Source: JAGHKQ01 sp041920565
GTDB lineage: Bacteria > Bacillota > Bacilli > Bacillales > Bacillaceae_G
DNA: 50,546 bases
Direction of reading: 5' to 3'
Assembly (NCBI GenBank): GCA_041920565.1
Contig: JBHGXS010000095.1
Span: forward strand, 1 to 50,546
Shown here one piece after another: positions 39,343 through 46,639 of this stretch; position 1 is the first letter of the stretch; every line of letters starts with the position of its first letter. The notes beneath the pieces were generated by a model. The model was not told the DNA's origin and did no database searches. It saw only the letters and a list, made by a program, of their open reading frames with translations. Made by a program: the position numbers and the translations under genes.

Positions 39343-39489
39343 ATGCATACTCCCCAGGTCATTTGTCCGAAATGCGGGCAAAAGGCAGAACTGGAAGACG
39401 TCCTTACTGCACAATCCAATCAAAACGTAATTTATACTTGTCCATTTTGCTCGTATGTTTTACGAAATATAAAAACAAGCAAAGGGTAA
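39343..39489 (+). CDS. Small zinc-ribbon protein
   Basis: A 48-residue gene with a strong ribosome site (AAAGGAGGG, ATG 39343). It encodes MHTPQVICPKCGQKAELEDV, then IYTCPFCSYVLRNIKTSKG. Two CxxC knuckles (CPKC, CPFC) form a zinc ribbon. It lies between ykuJ and ykuK on the same strand. Similar small zinc ribbons bind nucleic acids or act as metal-site proteins; the exact role is unknown. Confidence 0.78.
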   Translation: MHTPQVICPKCGQKAELEDVLTAQSNQNVIYTCPFCSYVLRNIKTSKG

Positions 39490-39595
39490 GGCTCCTCTCA
39501 TACAGCTGCAAAAAAAGTGACATAATTTGCATTCCCGTGCAATACAATGAGAATGCCAAACAGTGACGGGCATTACGAAGAAAGGATGTGGCTGT

Positions 39596-40105
39596 ATGAG
39601 GGATTTCTATAACTTGTCAGAAACGCACATGGATTTTGACACCGTGTTTTCCCGCATTTGCGATTTCATGAAAGCGGACCCTGTCAATACATATCGCTTG
39701 TCAATCGGAACAGACTCTCAAGCGCATCAAAACTATACGAAATTCATCTCCGCCATTCATTTGCACCGTGTAGGCAAAGGAGCATGGGGCTGTTTACGAA
39801 ACGAAACGATACATAAAAAAATGGAAAGTCTCCGCGAAAAAATCTACTTAGAAACCTACTTTAGTCAAGATATCGCTTACTTGTTTACCGCTGATCATCT
39901 CAGCACCATGGCTGAGATCCTCTATCCATATCAGAAAGAAGGTTCCGGCTTTTTTATGGAAATCCACCTTGATATCGGAAACTACGGCCTGACAAAAGAA
40001 TTCATTTCTGATATGACGACACGCATTACGGATATGGGATTGACTCCAAAAATTAAACCTGATTCTTATGCGGCGTTCAGCTATGCCAATCGCTACACGA
40101 AATAA
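39596..40105 (+). CDS. ykuK: YkuK family protein (DUF458, RNase H-like)
   Basis: A 169-residue protein. HMDFDTVFSRICDFMKADPV, TYRLSIGTDSQAHQNYTKFI, the RVGKGAWG block and the later HLDIGNYGLTKEFISDM with MGLTPKIKPDSYAAFSYANR match B. subtilis YkuK across its length. The IGTDSQ strand and the distal Asp residues suggest an RNase H-like fold. ATG 39596 has GAAAGGATG upstream. It lies between ykuJ and abbA, as in B. subtilis. The function is unknown. Confidence 0.9.
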   Translation: MRDFYNLSETHMDFDTVFSRICDFMKADPVNTYRLSIGTDSQAHQNYTKFISAIHLHRVGKGAWGCLRNETIHKKMESLREKIYLETYFSQDIAYLFTADHLSTMAEILYPYQKEGSGFFMEIHLDIGNYGLTKEFISDMTTRITDMGLTPKIKPDSYAAFSYANRYTK

Positions 40106-40192
40106 TTTTTTGAATTTTCATTCTATTAAACGAAGTATAAGTTTTATATAATCAAAATGTGAGACAGTTTGCCAGACAGAGGGGAGAAAAAC

Positions 40193-40387
40193 ATGAAACA
40201 AGAAAACCTGCGCTTAACAGAAGAAGAAAAAAATCTATTGGTGGATTTGCTGTTTGAACAAAACTATGCGGCAGAAATTCTTGCTTGTCAGCTTTCTGAT
40301 ATCGAAACCGGCTTAAAAACAGCAGATATTGTTCAGTATCAAAAAATTACAAGTTTATATGCGCGTCTTAAAGGCGCCGGATATTAA
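40193..40387 (+). CDS. abbA: AbbA, antirepressor of AbrB
   Basis: A 64-residue helical protein: RLTEEEKNLLVDLLFEQNYA, AEILACQLSDIETGLKTADI, QKITSLYARLKG. It matches B. subtilis AbbA (formerly YkzF) in length, pattern (TEEE...LL, YA.E.L, DIETG) and position between ykuK and ykuL. AbbA binds the DNA-binding part of AbrB and lifts its repression at the transition to stationary phase. ATG 40193 follows AGGGGAG. Spo0A control is known for B. subtilis; I did not verify a 0A box here. Confidence 0.88.
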   Translation: MKQENLRLTEEEKNLLVDLLFEQNYAAEILACQLSDIETGLKTADIVQYQKITSLYARLKGAGY

Positions 40388-40390
40388 AAT

Positions 40391-40420
40391 AAAAGAGTGT
40401 CTGGATGACATTCTTTTGTT
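40391..40420 (+). terminator. Terminator after abbA
   Basis: AAAAGAGTGTC pairs with GACATTCTTTT (one G-U). Confidence 0.75.
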
Positions 40421-40604
40421 ATTCTGCAAGCTTGGCAGCAAATGTTTTCTTTACCTCATTTTTCATGTTTTATGATACAATAAGAGTGGTTGTGTAAAAA
40501 GGGATTAAACGAACAAACTAAAAGAAATATAAAATACCGAAAACGCTATCATAAAAGACGCATAGAATAAAGTGAATGAAAAACGAAGATGGGGGAAAGC
40601 AGCA

Positions 40605-41048
40605 ATGATTAGTCTTCCGACTGAAGAGTTTAAACAAATATTTGTAAAAGATTTATTGATTTCATCGGAGAAAGTGGCTCATGTCCAGGTCGGTAATAAT
40701 CTTGAACACGCATTGCTCGTCCTGACAAAGTCTGGATATTCAGCCATTCCGGTACTGGACCCGACGTACAAATTGCACGGACTGTTAAGCACCGCCATGA
40801 TTTTAGACAGCATATTGGGGCTCGAACGAATCGAATTTGAAAAGCTTGAACATATGAAGGTACAAGAAGTGATGAATGCTGAGATTCCGCGTTTAAAGCT
40901 CGACGCCAATTTTATGGAGGGTTTGGAAATGGTCATCAACCATCCATTCGTATGCGTAGAAAATGAAGAAGGGTATTTTGAAGGCATTTTAACGCGCCGC
41001 GCCATCTTAAAGCTGTTGAACAAAAAAGTAAAACGCTACAATAAATAA
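40605..41048 (+). CDS. darB: DarB/CbpB (YkuL), c-di-AMP-binding CBS protein
   Basis: A 147-residue protein made of two CBS domains (about residues 12-70 and 85-145): VKDLLISSEKVAHVQVGNNL, YSAIPVLDPTYKLHGLLSTA, then VQEVMNAEIPRLKLDANFME and ENEEGYFEGILTRRAILKLL. It corresponds to B. subtilis YkuL, now DarB, a receptor of c-di-AMP that in the apo form contacts Rel and pyruvate carboxylase. ATG 40605 with GGGGGAAAG 7 bases before is preferred. The first part of the transcript has a TACAAT box near 40474-40479. Followed by its own terminator. Confidence 0.92.
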   Translation: MISLPTEEFKQIFVKDLLISSEKVAHVQVGNNLEHALLVLTKSGYSAIPVLDPTYKLHGLLSTAMILDSILGLERIEFEKLEHMKVQEVMNAEIPRLKLDANFMEGLEMVINHPFVCVENEEGYFEGILTRRAILKLLNKKVKRYNK

Positions 41049-41054
41049 GATAAC

Positions 41055-41094
41055 AAGTGCAGCTTCAGCCGCTTTAAGAAGCTGCACTTTTTTT
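41055..41094 (+). terminator. Strong terminator after darB
   Basis: AAGTGCAGCTT pairs with AAGCTGCACTT and is followed by TTTTT. Confidence 0.88.
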
Positions 41095-41110
41095 GGCGGG
41101 AGGGATAGAC

Positions 41111-41977
41111 ATGCAGTTAGATGATTTGCGAATGATGATTGTTCTGGCGCAGGAGTTAAATATGCGCAAAGCGGCGGAGCGGTTGTTCGTTTCGCAGCCG
41201 GCCTTAAGTCAGCGATTGCAAACGATGGAAAAGATGTGGGGTACGAAATTCTTTATTCGTTCGCAAAAGGGGCTGACGATTACACCGGAAGGGGAACGAG
41301 TTGCTGCATATGCGAAAGAGATGATAGCGAAAGAGGAAGCGATAAAAAACGAGTTGGCCTCCATGCAAAATGAAACACATGGAACGTTAAAAATCGCCGT
41401 TGCTTCCATCATCGCTCAATACTGGCTTCCAAACATATTAAAATCTTTTGTCAAACAATATCCGCTCGTGCAAATTTCCTTGTTCACAGGGTGGAGCAGC
41501 GAAGTGCAAAAGCATTTTTTTGAAGGAGACGTCCACATTGCCATCCTTCGCGGCACTCATGAATTGCAAGGAAAAAGAATTCATTTGCTGACGGATGAGC
41601 TATATTTAGTCGATACGGAAATTCAAAATGTGGAAATGCTGCGTCATACAAATAAACCGTTTATTCAATTCAAAAGTGATTCGACTTACTATTCACAAAT
41701 ACAACAATGGTGGTACAGCACGTTTTCTCATGCACCGCACCGCACCATCGTTGTTGATCAGATTGAAACATGCAAGCAGATGGTGCTGCATGGCATTGGT
41801 TATGCCATTTTGCCGTCCACTGTGTTACAGGAAGTAAACACGTCTCTTTATAAAATACCGTTAACCGATGGAACAGTTCAGTTTACACGCGAAACGTGGA
41901 TGTTTGTTAACGAATCCGCATTGGAGCTGAAACAAGTGCGAGCGTTTGCCGATATGCTTCAAAGTAAAAAAATTTAG
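41111..41977 (+). CDS. ccpC: LysR-family regulator CcpC
   Basis: A 288-residue LysR regulator. The N-terminal helix-turn-helix is MRKAAERLFVSQPALSQRLQTMEKMWGTKFFIR, followed by the effector-binding domain (LKIAVASIIAQYWLPNILKS ... GIGYAILPSTVL). Position between ykuL and dapH and the sequence fit B. subtilis CcpC, the citrate-responsive repressor of citZ and citB. ATG 41111 follows GGGAGGG at 6 bases. It is immediately downstream of the darB terminator. The next gene starts 73 bases after its stop. Confidence 0.9.
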   Translation: MQLDDLRMMIVLAQELNMRKAAERLFVSQPALSQRLQTMEKMWGTKFFIRSQKGLTITPEGERVAAYAKEMIAKEEAIKNELASMQNETHGTLKIAVASIIAQYWLPNILKSFVKQYPLVQISLFTGWSSEVQKHFFEGDVHIAILRGTHELQGKRIHLLTDELYLVDTEIQNVEMLRHTNKPFIQFKSDSTYYSQIQQWWYSTFSHAPHRTIVVDQIETCKQMVLHGIGYAILPSTVLQEVNTSLYKIPLTDGTVQFTRETWMFVNESALELKQVRAFADMLQSKKI

Positions 41978-42050
41978 ACAGTGCTGGTTGCGAGATTTGC
42001 CGGTGTTTGGTAGAGTATCAGTATCACATTGTAAATTGGAGGAACAGACG

Positions 42051-42773
42051 ATGAAAATGATGGATGCAAACGAAATTATTTCATTTATTCAAAAAAGCGA
42101 AAAGAAAACTCCGGTAAAAGTATACATAAAAGGTCAATTAAAGAACATTGAATTTCCTGATTCCGTTCAGGCATTTGTAAATGAAAAAACAGGCGTATTG
42201 TTCGGTGAATGGTCTGAAGTGAAAGCTGTATTAGAAGCAAACGGTCAAGACATCACAGATTACGTGGTAGAAAACGACCGCCGCAATTCTGCAATTCCAT
42301 TACTGGACATGAAGGGCATTAAAGCGCGTATTGAGCCAGGTGCAATTATTCGTGACCAAGTGGAAATTGGTGACAATGCTGTAATTATGATGGGTGCCGT
42401 TATCAATATCGGTGCTGTAATCGGCGAAGGAACAATGATCGATATGAACGCGGTGCTTGGCGGACGCGCAACTGTCGGAAAGAATTGTCATGTTGGTGCA
42501 GGGGCAGTTCTTGCAGGTGTAATCGAGCCGCCTTCTGCAAAGCCTGTTGTGGTAGAAGATGATGTAGTAATCGGTGCAAATGCAGTAGTGCTTGAAGGCG
42601 TAACAGTTGGTAAAGGTGCAGTTGTCGCCGCAGGCGCAATCGTAACAGAGGACGTGCCTCCATATACAGTAGTAGCAGGTGTGCCGGCTCGCGTGATTAA
42701 GGAAATCGACGAAAAAACAAAATCCAAAACAGAAATTATTCAAGCATTACGTGAATTAAGTCCAACAGAATAA
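42051..42773 (+). CDS. dapH: Tetrahydrodipicolinate N-acetyltransferase
   Basis: A 240-residue enzyme that acetylates tetrahydrodipicolinate with acetyl-CoA, first step of the acetylated diaminopimelate route. Residues about 85-215 are a left-handed beta-helix of hexapeptide repeats (IEPGAIIRDQVEIGDNAVIM, NIGAVIGEGTMIDMNAVLGG, HVGAGAVLAGVIEPPSAKPV). The N-terminal DapH domain starts EIISFIQKSEKKTPVKVYIK. ATG 42051 has TTGGAGGA upstream; MMD at 42057 is a near alternative. A perfect terminator follows, but ykuR starts only 53 bases further. Confidence 0.94.
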   Translation: MKMMDANEIISFIQKSEKKTPVKVYIKGQLKNIEFPDSVQAFVNEKTGVLFGEWSEVKAVLEANGQDITDYVVENDRRNSAIPLLDMKGIKARIEPGAIIRDQVEIGDNAVIMMGAVINIGAVIGEGTMIDMNAVLGGRATVGKNCHVGAGAVLAGVIEPPSAKPVVVEDDVVIGANAVVLEGVTVGKGAVVAAGAIVTEDVPPYTVVAGVPARVIKEIDEKTKSKTEIIQALRELSPTE

Positions 42774-42776
42774 TGC

Positions 42777-42810
42777 AAAAAGCGTAAGCCCGGTGCTTAC
42801 GCTTTTTCTT
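42777..42810 (+). terminator. Terminator between dapH and ykuR
   Basis: AAAAAGCGTAAG pairs with CTTACGCTTTTT. Read-through may feed ykuR. Confidence 0.9.
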
Positions 42811-42826
42811 AAGTGAAGGTGAGACT

Positions 42827-43954
42827 ATGGAACTGAATCCGTTCGTACAAATTCGCAGAGACCTGCATCAAATTCCGGAGCTCGGCTTCCAGGAATTTAA
42901 AACGCAGGCGTATTTATTAAACTACTTAGAAACATTGCCGCAGGAACGTATTGATATTAAAACATGGCAAACGGGCATTATCGTGAAAGTTCACGGAACC
43001 AATCCGACAAAAGCGATCGGCTATCGTACCGATATTGACGGCTTGCCGATCGAAGAAGAAACCGGATATTCATTTGCTTCTGTTCATGAGGGATATATGC
43101 ATGCTTGTGGACATGACGTTCACATGAGCATTGCGTTAGGGTTGTTAACGGAGCTTGTCAACAATCCGATTGAGGATGATGCTGTTTTTATTTTTCAGCC
43201 GGCGGAAGAAGGTCCGGGCGGAGCGCAGCCGATGATGCAAAGTGAAGAGCTGCAAGAATGGATGCCCCAAATGATTGTAGGCCTCCATATTGCACCGGAA
43301 TATCCGGTCGGCACGATTGCGACAAAAGAAGGATTGTTATTTGCCAATACATCCGAACTGTTCATTGACTTAAAAGGAAAAGGCGGACATGCTGCATATC
43401 CGCAGCACACAAACGACATGGTTGTTGCTGCAAGTTACTTGGTGACACAGCTTCAATCTATTATCAGCCGAAATGTGGATCCGCTCGACAGTGCAGTCAT
43501 CACAATTGGAAAAATTACGGGCGGAACCGTCCAAAACATCATTGCCGAAAAAGCAAGACTCGAAGGTACAATTCGCACGTTGTCCGTAGAATCGATGAAA
43601 CGGGTAAAGTCTCGTATTGAAGCTATCGTAAAAGGAATTGAAGCCGGCTTCCAATGTGTGGCAAGCATCGACTACGGGTCCATGTATCACGAAGTATACA
43701 ATCACGAAGAACTGACCCGCGAGTTTATGAACTTTGCAAAAGGGCAAACCGACATGAACGTGATCGAATGTAAAGAAGCCATGACAGGCGAAGACTTCGG
43801 CTATATGCTTCGTGAAATTCCGGGCTTCATGTTTTGGCTCGGTGTAGAGTCTGAATACGGCTTGCATCACGCGAAGCTGCAGCCGAACGAAGAGGCCATT
43901 GAGAAAGCTATTGACTTTTTAACTGCATATTTTCGTTTTAAAGGAAACAGATAG
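42827..43954 (+). CDS. ykuR: N-acetyldiaminopimelate deacetylase (M20 peptidase family)
   Basis: A 375-residue metalloenzyme that removes acetate from N-acetyl-LL-diaminopimelate. The first motif RRDLHQIPELGFQEFKT is the M20D opening; metal and catalytic residues lie in HACGHDVHM and FQPAEEGPGGA; the dimerisation domain begins GKGGHAAYPQHTNDMV; and the last metal His is in GLHHAKLQPNEEAI. It directly follows dapH as in B. subtilis. ATG 42827 follows GAAGGTGAG. Together with dapH and patA it completes the pathway. Confidence 0.93.
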   Translation: MELNPFVQIRRDLHQIPELGFQEFKTQAYLLNYLETLPQERIDIKTWQTGIIVKVHGTNPTKAIGYRTDIDGLPIEEETGYSFASVHEGYMHACGHDVHMSIALGLLTELVNNPIEDDAVFIFQPAEEGPGGAQPMMQSEELQEWMPQMIVGLHIAPEYPVGTIATKEGLLFANTSELFIDLKGKGGHAAYPQHTNDMVVAASYLVTQLQSIISRNVDPLDSAVITIGKITGGTVQNIIAEKARLEGTIRTLSVESMKRVKSRIEAIVKGIEAGFQCVASIDYGSMYHEVYNHEELTREFMNFAKGQTDMNVIECKEAMTGEDFGYMLREIPGFMFWLGVESEYGLHHAKLQPNEEAIEKAIDFLTAYFRFKGNR

Positions 43955-43977
43955 GCTTTGCCTGTCTGTTTTTTTTG
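43945..43977 (+). terminator. Terminator after ykuR
   Basis: AAACAGATAGG pairs with CCTGTCTGTTT; T8 follows. Confidence 0.88.
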
Positions 43978-44033
43978 AAGGATTTCTCCCCATCACAGTG
44001 TCTGGCGTTGTGATGCAGAGAACGTTATGTTTC

Positions 44034-44155
44034 GTGCGATTATTCTGGATTTGGTGCAATTGACCATGGTTTTGGTGCAAATTTATGTAGATTTAGTGCA
44101 ATTCTTATCATTTTCGTGCAATTCTTATCATTTTCGTGCAATTCATGCGAAGCTC
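44034..44155 (+). repeat. Six-unit 20/21-bp repeat ladder of GTGCAATT
   Basis: GTGC(A/G)A(T/A)T begins at 44034, 44054, 44075, 44096, 44116 and 44136, so the period is 20 or 21 bases (two helical turns). Two units are identical (GTGCAATTCTTATCATTTTC); others share only the head and a T-rich tail. This stretch fills the spacer before the DUF1648 gene. The period is too short for a CRISPR array. A multi-site operator or a slippage-born repeat are the options. Confidence 0.75.
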
Positions 44156-44285
44156 GACCGAAAAAGGACTGAGTACGGTTTTTCCCGTGTCCAGTTTTTC
44201 TTATTAAAGAAGGAGAATATATATAATATAGAGAATTTTTTATGATTGTAGTAAAATTTTAGACTTATCATTTGGGGGAAAGGTG

Positions 44286-44801
44286 ATGAAACGACCGGTC
44301 ATATCGATTCCGATATCGAAGACGGAGCGCATGCTAGATATAGCGTCCGCATTGCTCATGCTGTTGACGTTTGTTTATTTACTGTCCATTTGGAATGACC
44401 TTCCACAAAGAATACCAACTCATTTTAATGCGGCAGGAGAGCCGGACGGTTGGGGAGGAAAAGAGGAAATATGGACCTTGCCAATAATCGGTCTTTTGTT
44501 ATTTATTTTTATATCCGTGCTTTGCAAATTTCCACAGCTGTTTAACTATCCTGTTCAAGTGACAGCAGAAAATGCACCTCGTTTGTATTTATGGGGCCGT
44601 CAGACGATGAAATGGCTCAACTTCGAACTCGTCTTCTTTTTCTCGCTTGGTTCATGGCATTCGGTTCAAGCGGCATTTAAAGAAACGGGTTTAGGGATTT
44701 GGTACTTGCCGGCCTTAATTATAGTCATTTTCGGTACCATCATTATTTCCTTAATCCGTTTCCAGAGAAAAATACGTGAGGGAAGAAATTATGAGCAATA
44801 G
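44286..44801 (+). CDS. DUF1648 (SdpI-like) membrane protein
   Basis: A 171-residue protein with about four helices. The DUF1648 signature is present: LPQRIPTHFNAAGEPDGWGG KEEIWTLP follows the first helix, as in SdpI/YhfL-type immunity proteins. Then come LFIFISVLCKFPQLFNYPVQ and later hydrophobic segments. Members confer immunity to killing factors or are regulators, but most are uncharacterised. ATG 44286 follows GGGGGAAAGG. The next reading frame starts 2 bases after its stop. Confidence 0.82.
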   Translation: MKRPVISIPISKTERMLDIASALLMLLTFVYLLSIWNDLPQRIPTHFNAAGEPDGWGGKEEIWTLPIIGLLLFIFISVLCKFPQLFNYPVQVTAENAPRLYLWGRQTMKWLNFELVFFFSLGSWHSVQAAFKETGLGIWYLPALIIVIFGTIIISLIRFQRKIREGRNYEQ

Positions 44802-44803
44802 CG

Positions 44804-45234
44804 ATGGATCATTCAAAGTTAATGTTAAAAGACAAAGTGATCGTTGTTGCAAGCATCGCATTGCTTGTATTGTTTGTTGTTGCTTTCGCGGGAGGAACTG
44901 TATTTTTCGGCTTGAGCGGCTTTTTCAAGCTGGTAGGGGTTACATACACATCAGGGGCCTCGCTGATTTTATTTATTCTTTTCTGTTTTGTCTTAAGCTC
45001 CATTTTAAGTTTTTTCGAAATTGCGTTTACTGTGTTATTTTCACTTTTTGGTCTGCGCAATAGGCAACTTTTTCTCTTAGTTTCTACTATTGACATCACA
45101 TTTCGTGGATTACTATCCATACTGTTGATGAATGTATGAAAAGCATAACAATTAGCCCTTCTATTGAAGTATTCCTTGTTGTTCTATTGTTTTGTATGGA
45201 CTTGCTGTTCGATAAGAAAACAGAGGGAAATTGA
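44804..45234 (+). pseudogene. YrvL-like membrane regulator, frameshifted near the C-terminus
   Basis: ATG 44804 starts 2 bases after the upstream stop and gives DHSKLMLKDKVIVVASIALL, GLSGFFKLVGVTYTSGASLI, and FEIAFTVLFSLFGL. These match the YrvL family (MxxKDKIIV...FGLxGFFxLxGVxY). The frame ends at 45137-45139. The natural tail, VDECMKSITISPSIEVFLVV, then LLFCMDLLFDKKTEG, is present in the neighbouring frame to 45234. A one-base indel near 45110-45120 explains this. The truncated product would still hold three of four helices, so partial function is possible. Confidence 0.6.
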
Positions 45235-45257
45235 GTAATAAGGGAGGGAGTTAAACC

Positions 45258-45538
45258 ATGAACATACAACAACTGACGAAAGAAGATCGAGCATTAATTG
45301 AAGCGGCACAAGGCGTCATAAATGATTATATAAAAAGGAAGAATTGGATTTTGGTAGAAATAGTATACATATGTCTTGGTTTACTTAGTTTAGCAGGCAT
45401 TATGTTTTACTTCCGCTTGTTGGGATTAATGCGGGAGCTGTTTTATTTCCTGTTGTCAAAGTTCTTATTTTCTATATCCTTCTATGGATTTTTCTATACT
45501 GGTTCATTCGATTTGTAAAAGTTTACGGAAGAAAGTAG
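45258..45538 (+). pseudogene. Chimeric small gene: cytidine-deaminase-like head on a membrane-protein tail
   Basis: GGGAGGGAG precedes ATG 45258. Residues 1-27 (MNIQQLTKEDRALIEAAQGV INDYIK) resemble the first helix of Bacillus cytidine deaminases. Then the sequence becomes membranous, WILVEIVYICLGLLSLAGIM. A further frame change near 45425 is needed to reach VLFPVVKVLIFYILLWIFLY, then WFIRFVKVYGRK (stop 45536-45538). The zero frame stops at 45516-45518 with an implausible Phe-rich tail. I read this as a deletion-fusion plus a frameshift. The deaminase match is short and by memory only. Confidence 0.45.
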
Positions 45539-45544
45539 GAGATG

Positions 45545-45790
45545 ATGTTGAAGCAAAAAGATAAATTCATCGTTTTATCTATTATTGCATTGAGTGGGTT
45601 ATTTTTAGTATTAAAAAGCACTGCTATCGGCATTTCACTTGCCGAATCATGGTTACAAAATCAAGGTGGAAGTGCTAATACGGACTATTACCATATGATT
45701 ACAAAATCCTATACGTCTTCTATTATGATAACGGGCACAGTGCTGTTAGCTGCAGGGGTGTTTTACTTGTTAGGATATTTAAAGAAATAG
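45545..45790 (+). CDS. Small two-helix membrane protein
   Basis: A protein of about 81 residues with helices FIVLSIIALSGLFLVL and SSIMITGTVLLAAGVFYLLG joined by a polar loop (LQNQGGSANTDYYHMITKSY), and a Lys tail. Starts at 45542, 45545 (ATG) or TTG 45548 are all possible because AGGAG directly precedes ATGATGTTG; TTG 45548 has the best spacing. It closes the cluster of membrane genes begun by the DUF1648 gene. Family not recognised. Confidence 0.55.
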   Translation: MLKQKDKFIVLSIIALSGLFLVLKSTAIGISLAESWLQNQGGSANTDYYHMITKSYTSSIMITGTVLLAAGVFYLLGYLKK

Positions 45791-45927
45791 ACAGTAAAAG
45801 TTGATTTTTTAGGAATTCATTGTTTCGACTAATTTTTCAATTCCACAGCATATTTTTTGTAATTTCTGCACAATACTTTATAATGGGTATTGAGGAAGTT
45901 ATTTTGGAACGTGTTGCTAAGTATTGT

Positions 45928-45942
45928 TTAGAATAATTATCA
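45928..45942 (+). promoter_or_regulatory. PerR/Fur-like box upstream of ykuU
   Basis: TTAGAATAATTATCA matches the PerR consensus TTATAATNATTATAA at 12 of 14 defined positions, and the Fur consensus TGATAATNATTATCA also at 12 of 14. It ends 7 bases before the -35 element. A peroxide or iron regulator of the Fur family is likely. The two cannot be separated by eye. Confidence 0.6.
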
Positions 45943-45949
45943 TTTAACA

Positions 45950-45978
45950 TTGACTAAAAATAACTTCTTTTATATAAT
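45950..45978 (+). promoter_or_regulatory. Sigma-A promoter of ykuU
   Basis: TTGACT and TATAAT are spaced 17 bases apart, near consensus. The start codon is 53 bases downstream of the -10 box. Confidence 0.8.
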
Positions 45979-46031
45979 AGCAATTGTAAATAAGGGTATA
46001 ACCACTAAAATTTAGTCGGAGGTTGATACAT

Positions 46032-46580
46032 ATGGCAGAACGTATGGTTGGAAAACAAGCTCCTCGTTTCGAGATGGACGCTGTATTGCCAAACAAAGAA
46101 TTCGGTAAAGTAAGTCTTGAAGACATTATGAAGCAAGACAAATGGACAGTTTTATTCTTCTACCCAATGGACTTCACTTTCGTATGTCCGACAGAAATCA
46201 TCGCATTATCAGATCGTTACGACGAGTTCCAAGATCTTGATGCAGAAGTAATCGGTGTATCTACTGATACAATCCATACTCACTTAGCATGGATCAACAC
46301 TGACCGCAGCAAAAACGGTTTAGGCGAATTACGTTACCCATTAGCTGCAGATACTAACCATGTTGTATCTCGCGAATACGGCGTATTAATCGAAGAAGAA
46401 GGTATCGCGCTTCGCGGCCTATTCATCATCAGCCCTGAAGGCGAATTAATGTACCAAGTAGTGCATCACAACAACATCGGACGCGAAGTTGACGAGGTAT
46501 TACGCGTTCTTCAAGCGTTGCAAACAGGCGGACTTTGCCCAGCTAACTGGAAGCCTGGTCAAGCAACATTAACAGTTTAA
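46032..46580 (+). CDS. ykuU: Typical 2-Cys peroxiredoxin YkuU
   Basis: A 182-residue AhpC/Tsa-type peroxidase. The peroxidatic Cys52 is in FYPMDFTFVCPTEI, and the resolving Cys169 is in GGLCPANWKPG, so it works as an obligate dimer and reduces H2O2 and organic peroxides using thioredoxin-like donors. ATG 46032 has GGAGG 9 bases upstream. Codon use is unusually biased to favoured codons (TTA, GTA, CGC, ATC), as in highly expressed genes. The next gene, ykuV, is its likely thiol partner. Control is probably through the PerR/Fur-like box. Confidence 0.94.
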   Translation: MAERMVGKQAPRFEMDAVLPNKEFGKVSLEDIMKQDKWTVLFFYPMDFTFVCPTEIIALSDRYDEFQDLDAEVIGVSTDTIHTHLAWINTDRSKNGLGELRYPLAADTNHVVSREYGVLIEEEGIALRGLFIISPEGELMYQVVHHNNIGREVDEVLRVLQALQTGGLCPANWKPGQATLTV

Positions 46581-46588
46581 TTATAGAG

Positions 46589-46620
46589 AAGGTCTAACAA
46601 AGCTTGTTAGGCCTTTTTTA
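46589..46620 (+). terminator. Terminator between ykuU and ykuV
   Basis: AAGGTCTAACAA pairs with TTGTTAGGCCTT (one G-U); seven T follow. It would lower ykuV relative to ykuU. There is no obvious separate ykuV promoter in the 20 bases after it. Confidence 0.8.
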
Positions 46621-46639
46621 CCATAAGGAGGAGTCCGGA

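Noticed and set aside
42300..42743. Leftward frames inside dapH, rich in Cys, His, Tyr or Leu, Arg
   Set aside because: They mirror the hexapeptide repeat coding on the other strand and have no start signals.
44034..44155. GTGCAATT ladder as a CRISPR array
   Set aside because: The period is only 20-21 bases, there are no 28-37 base conserved repeats or distinct spacers, and no cas genes.
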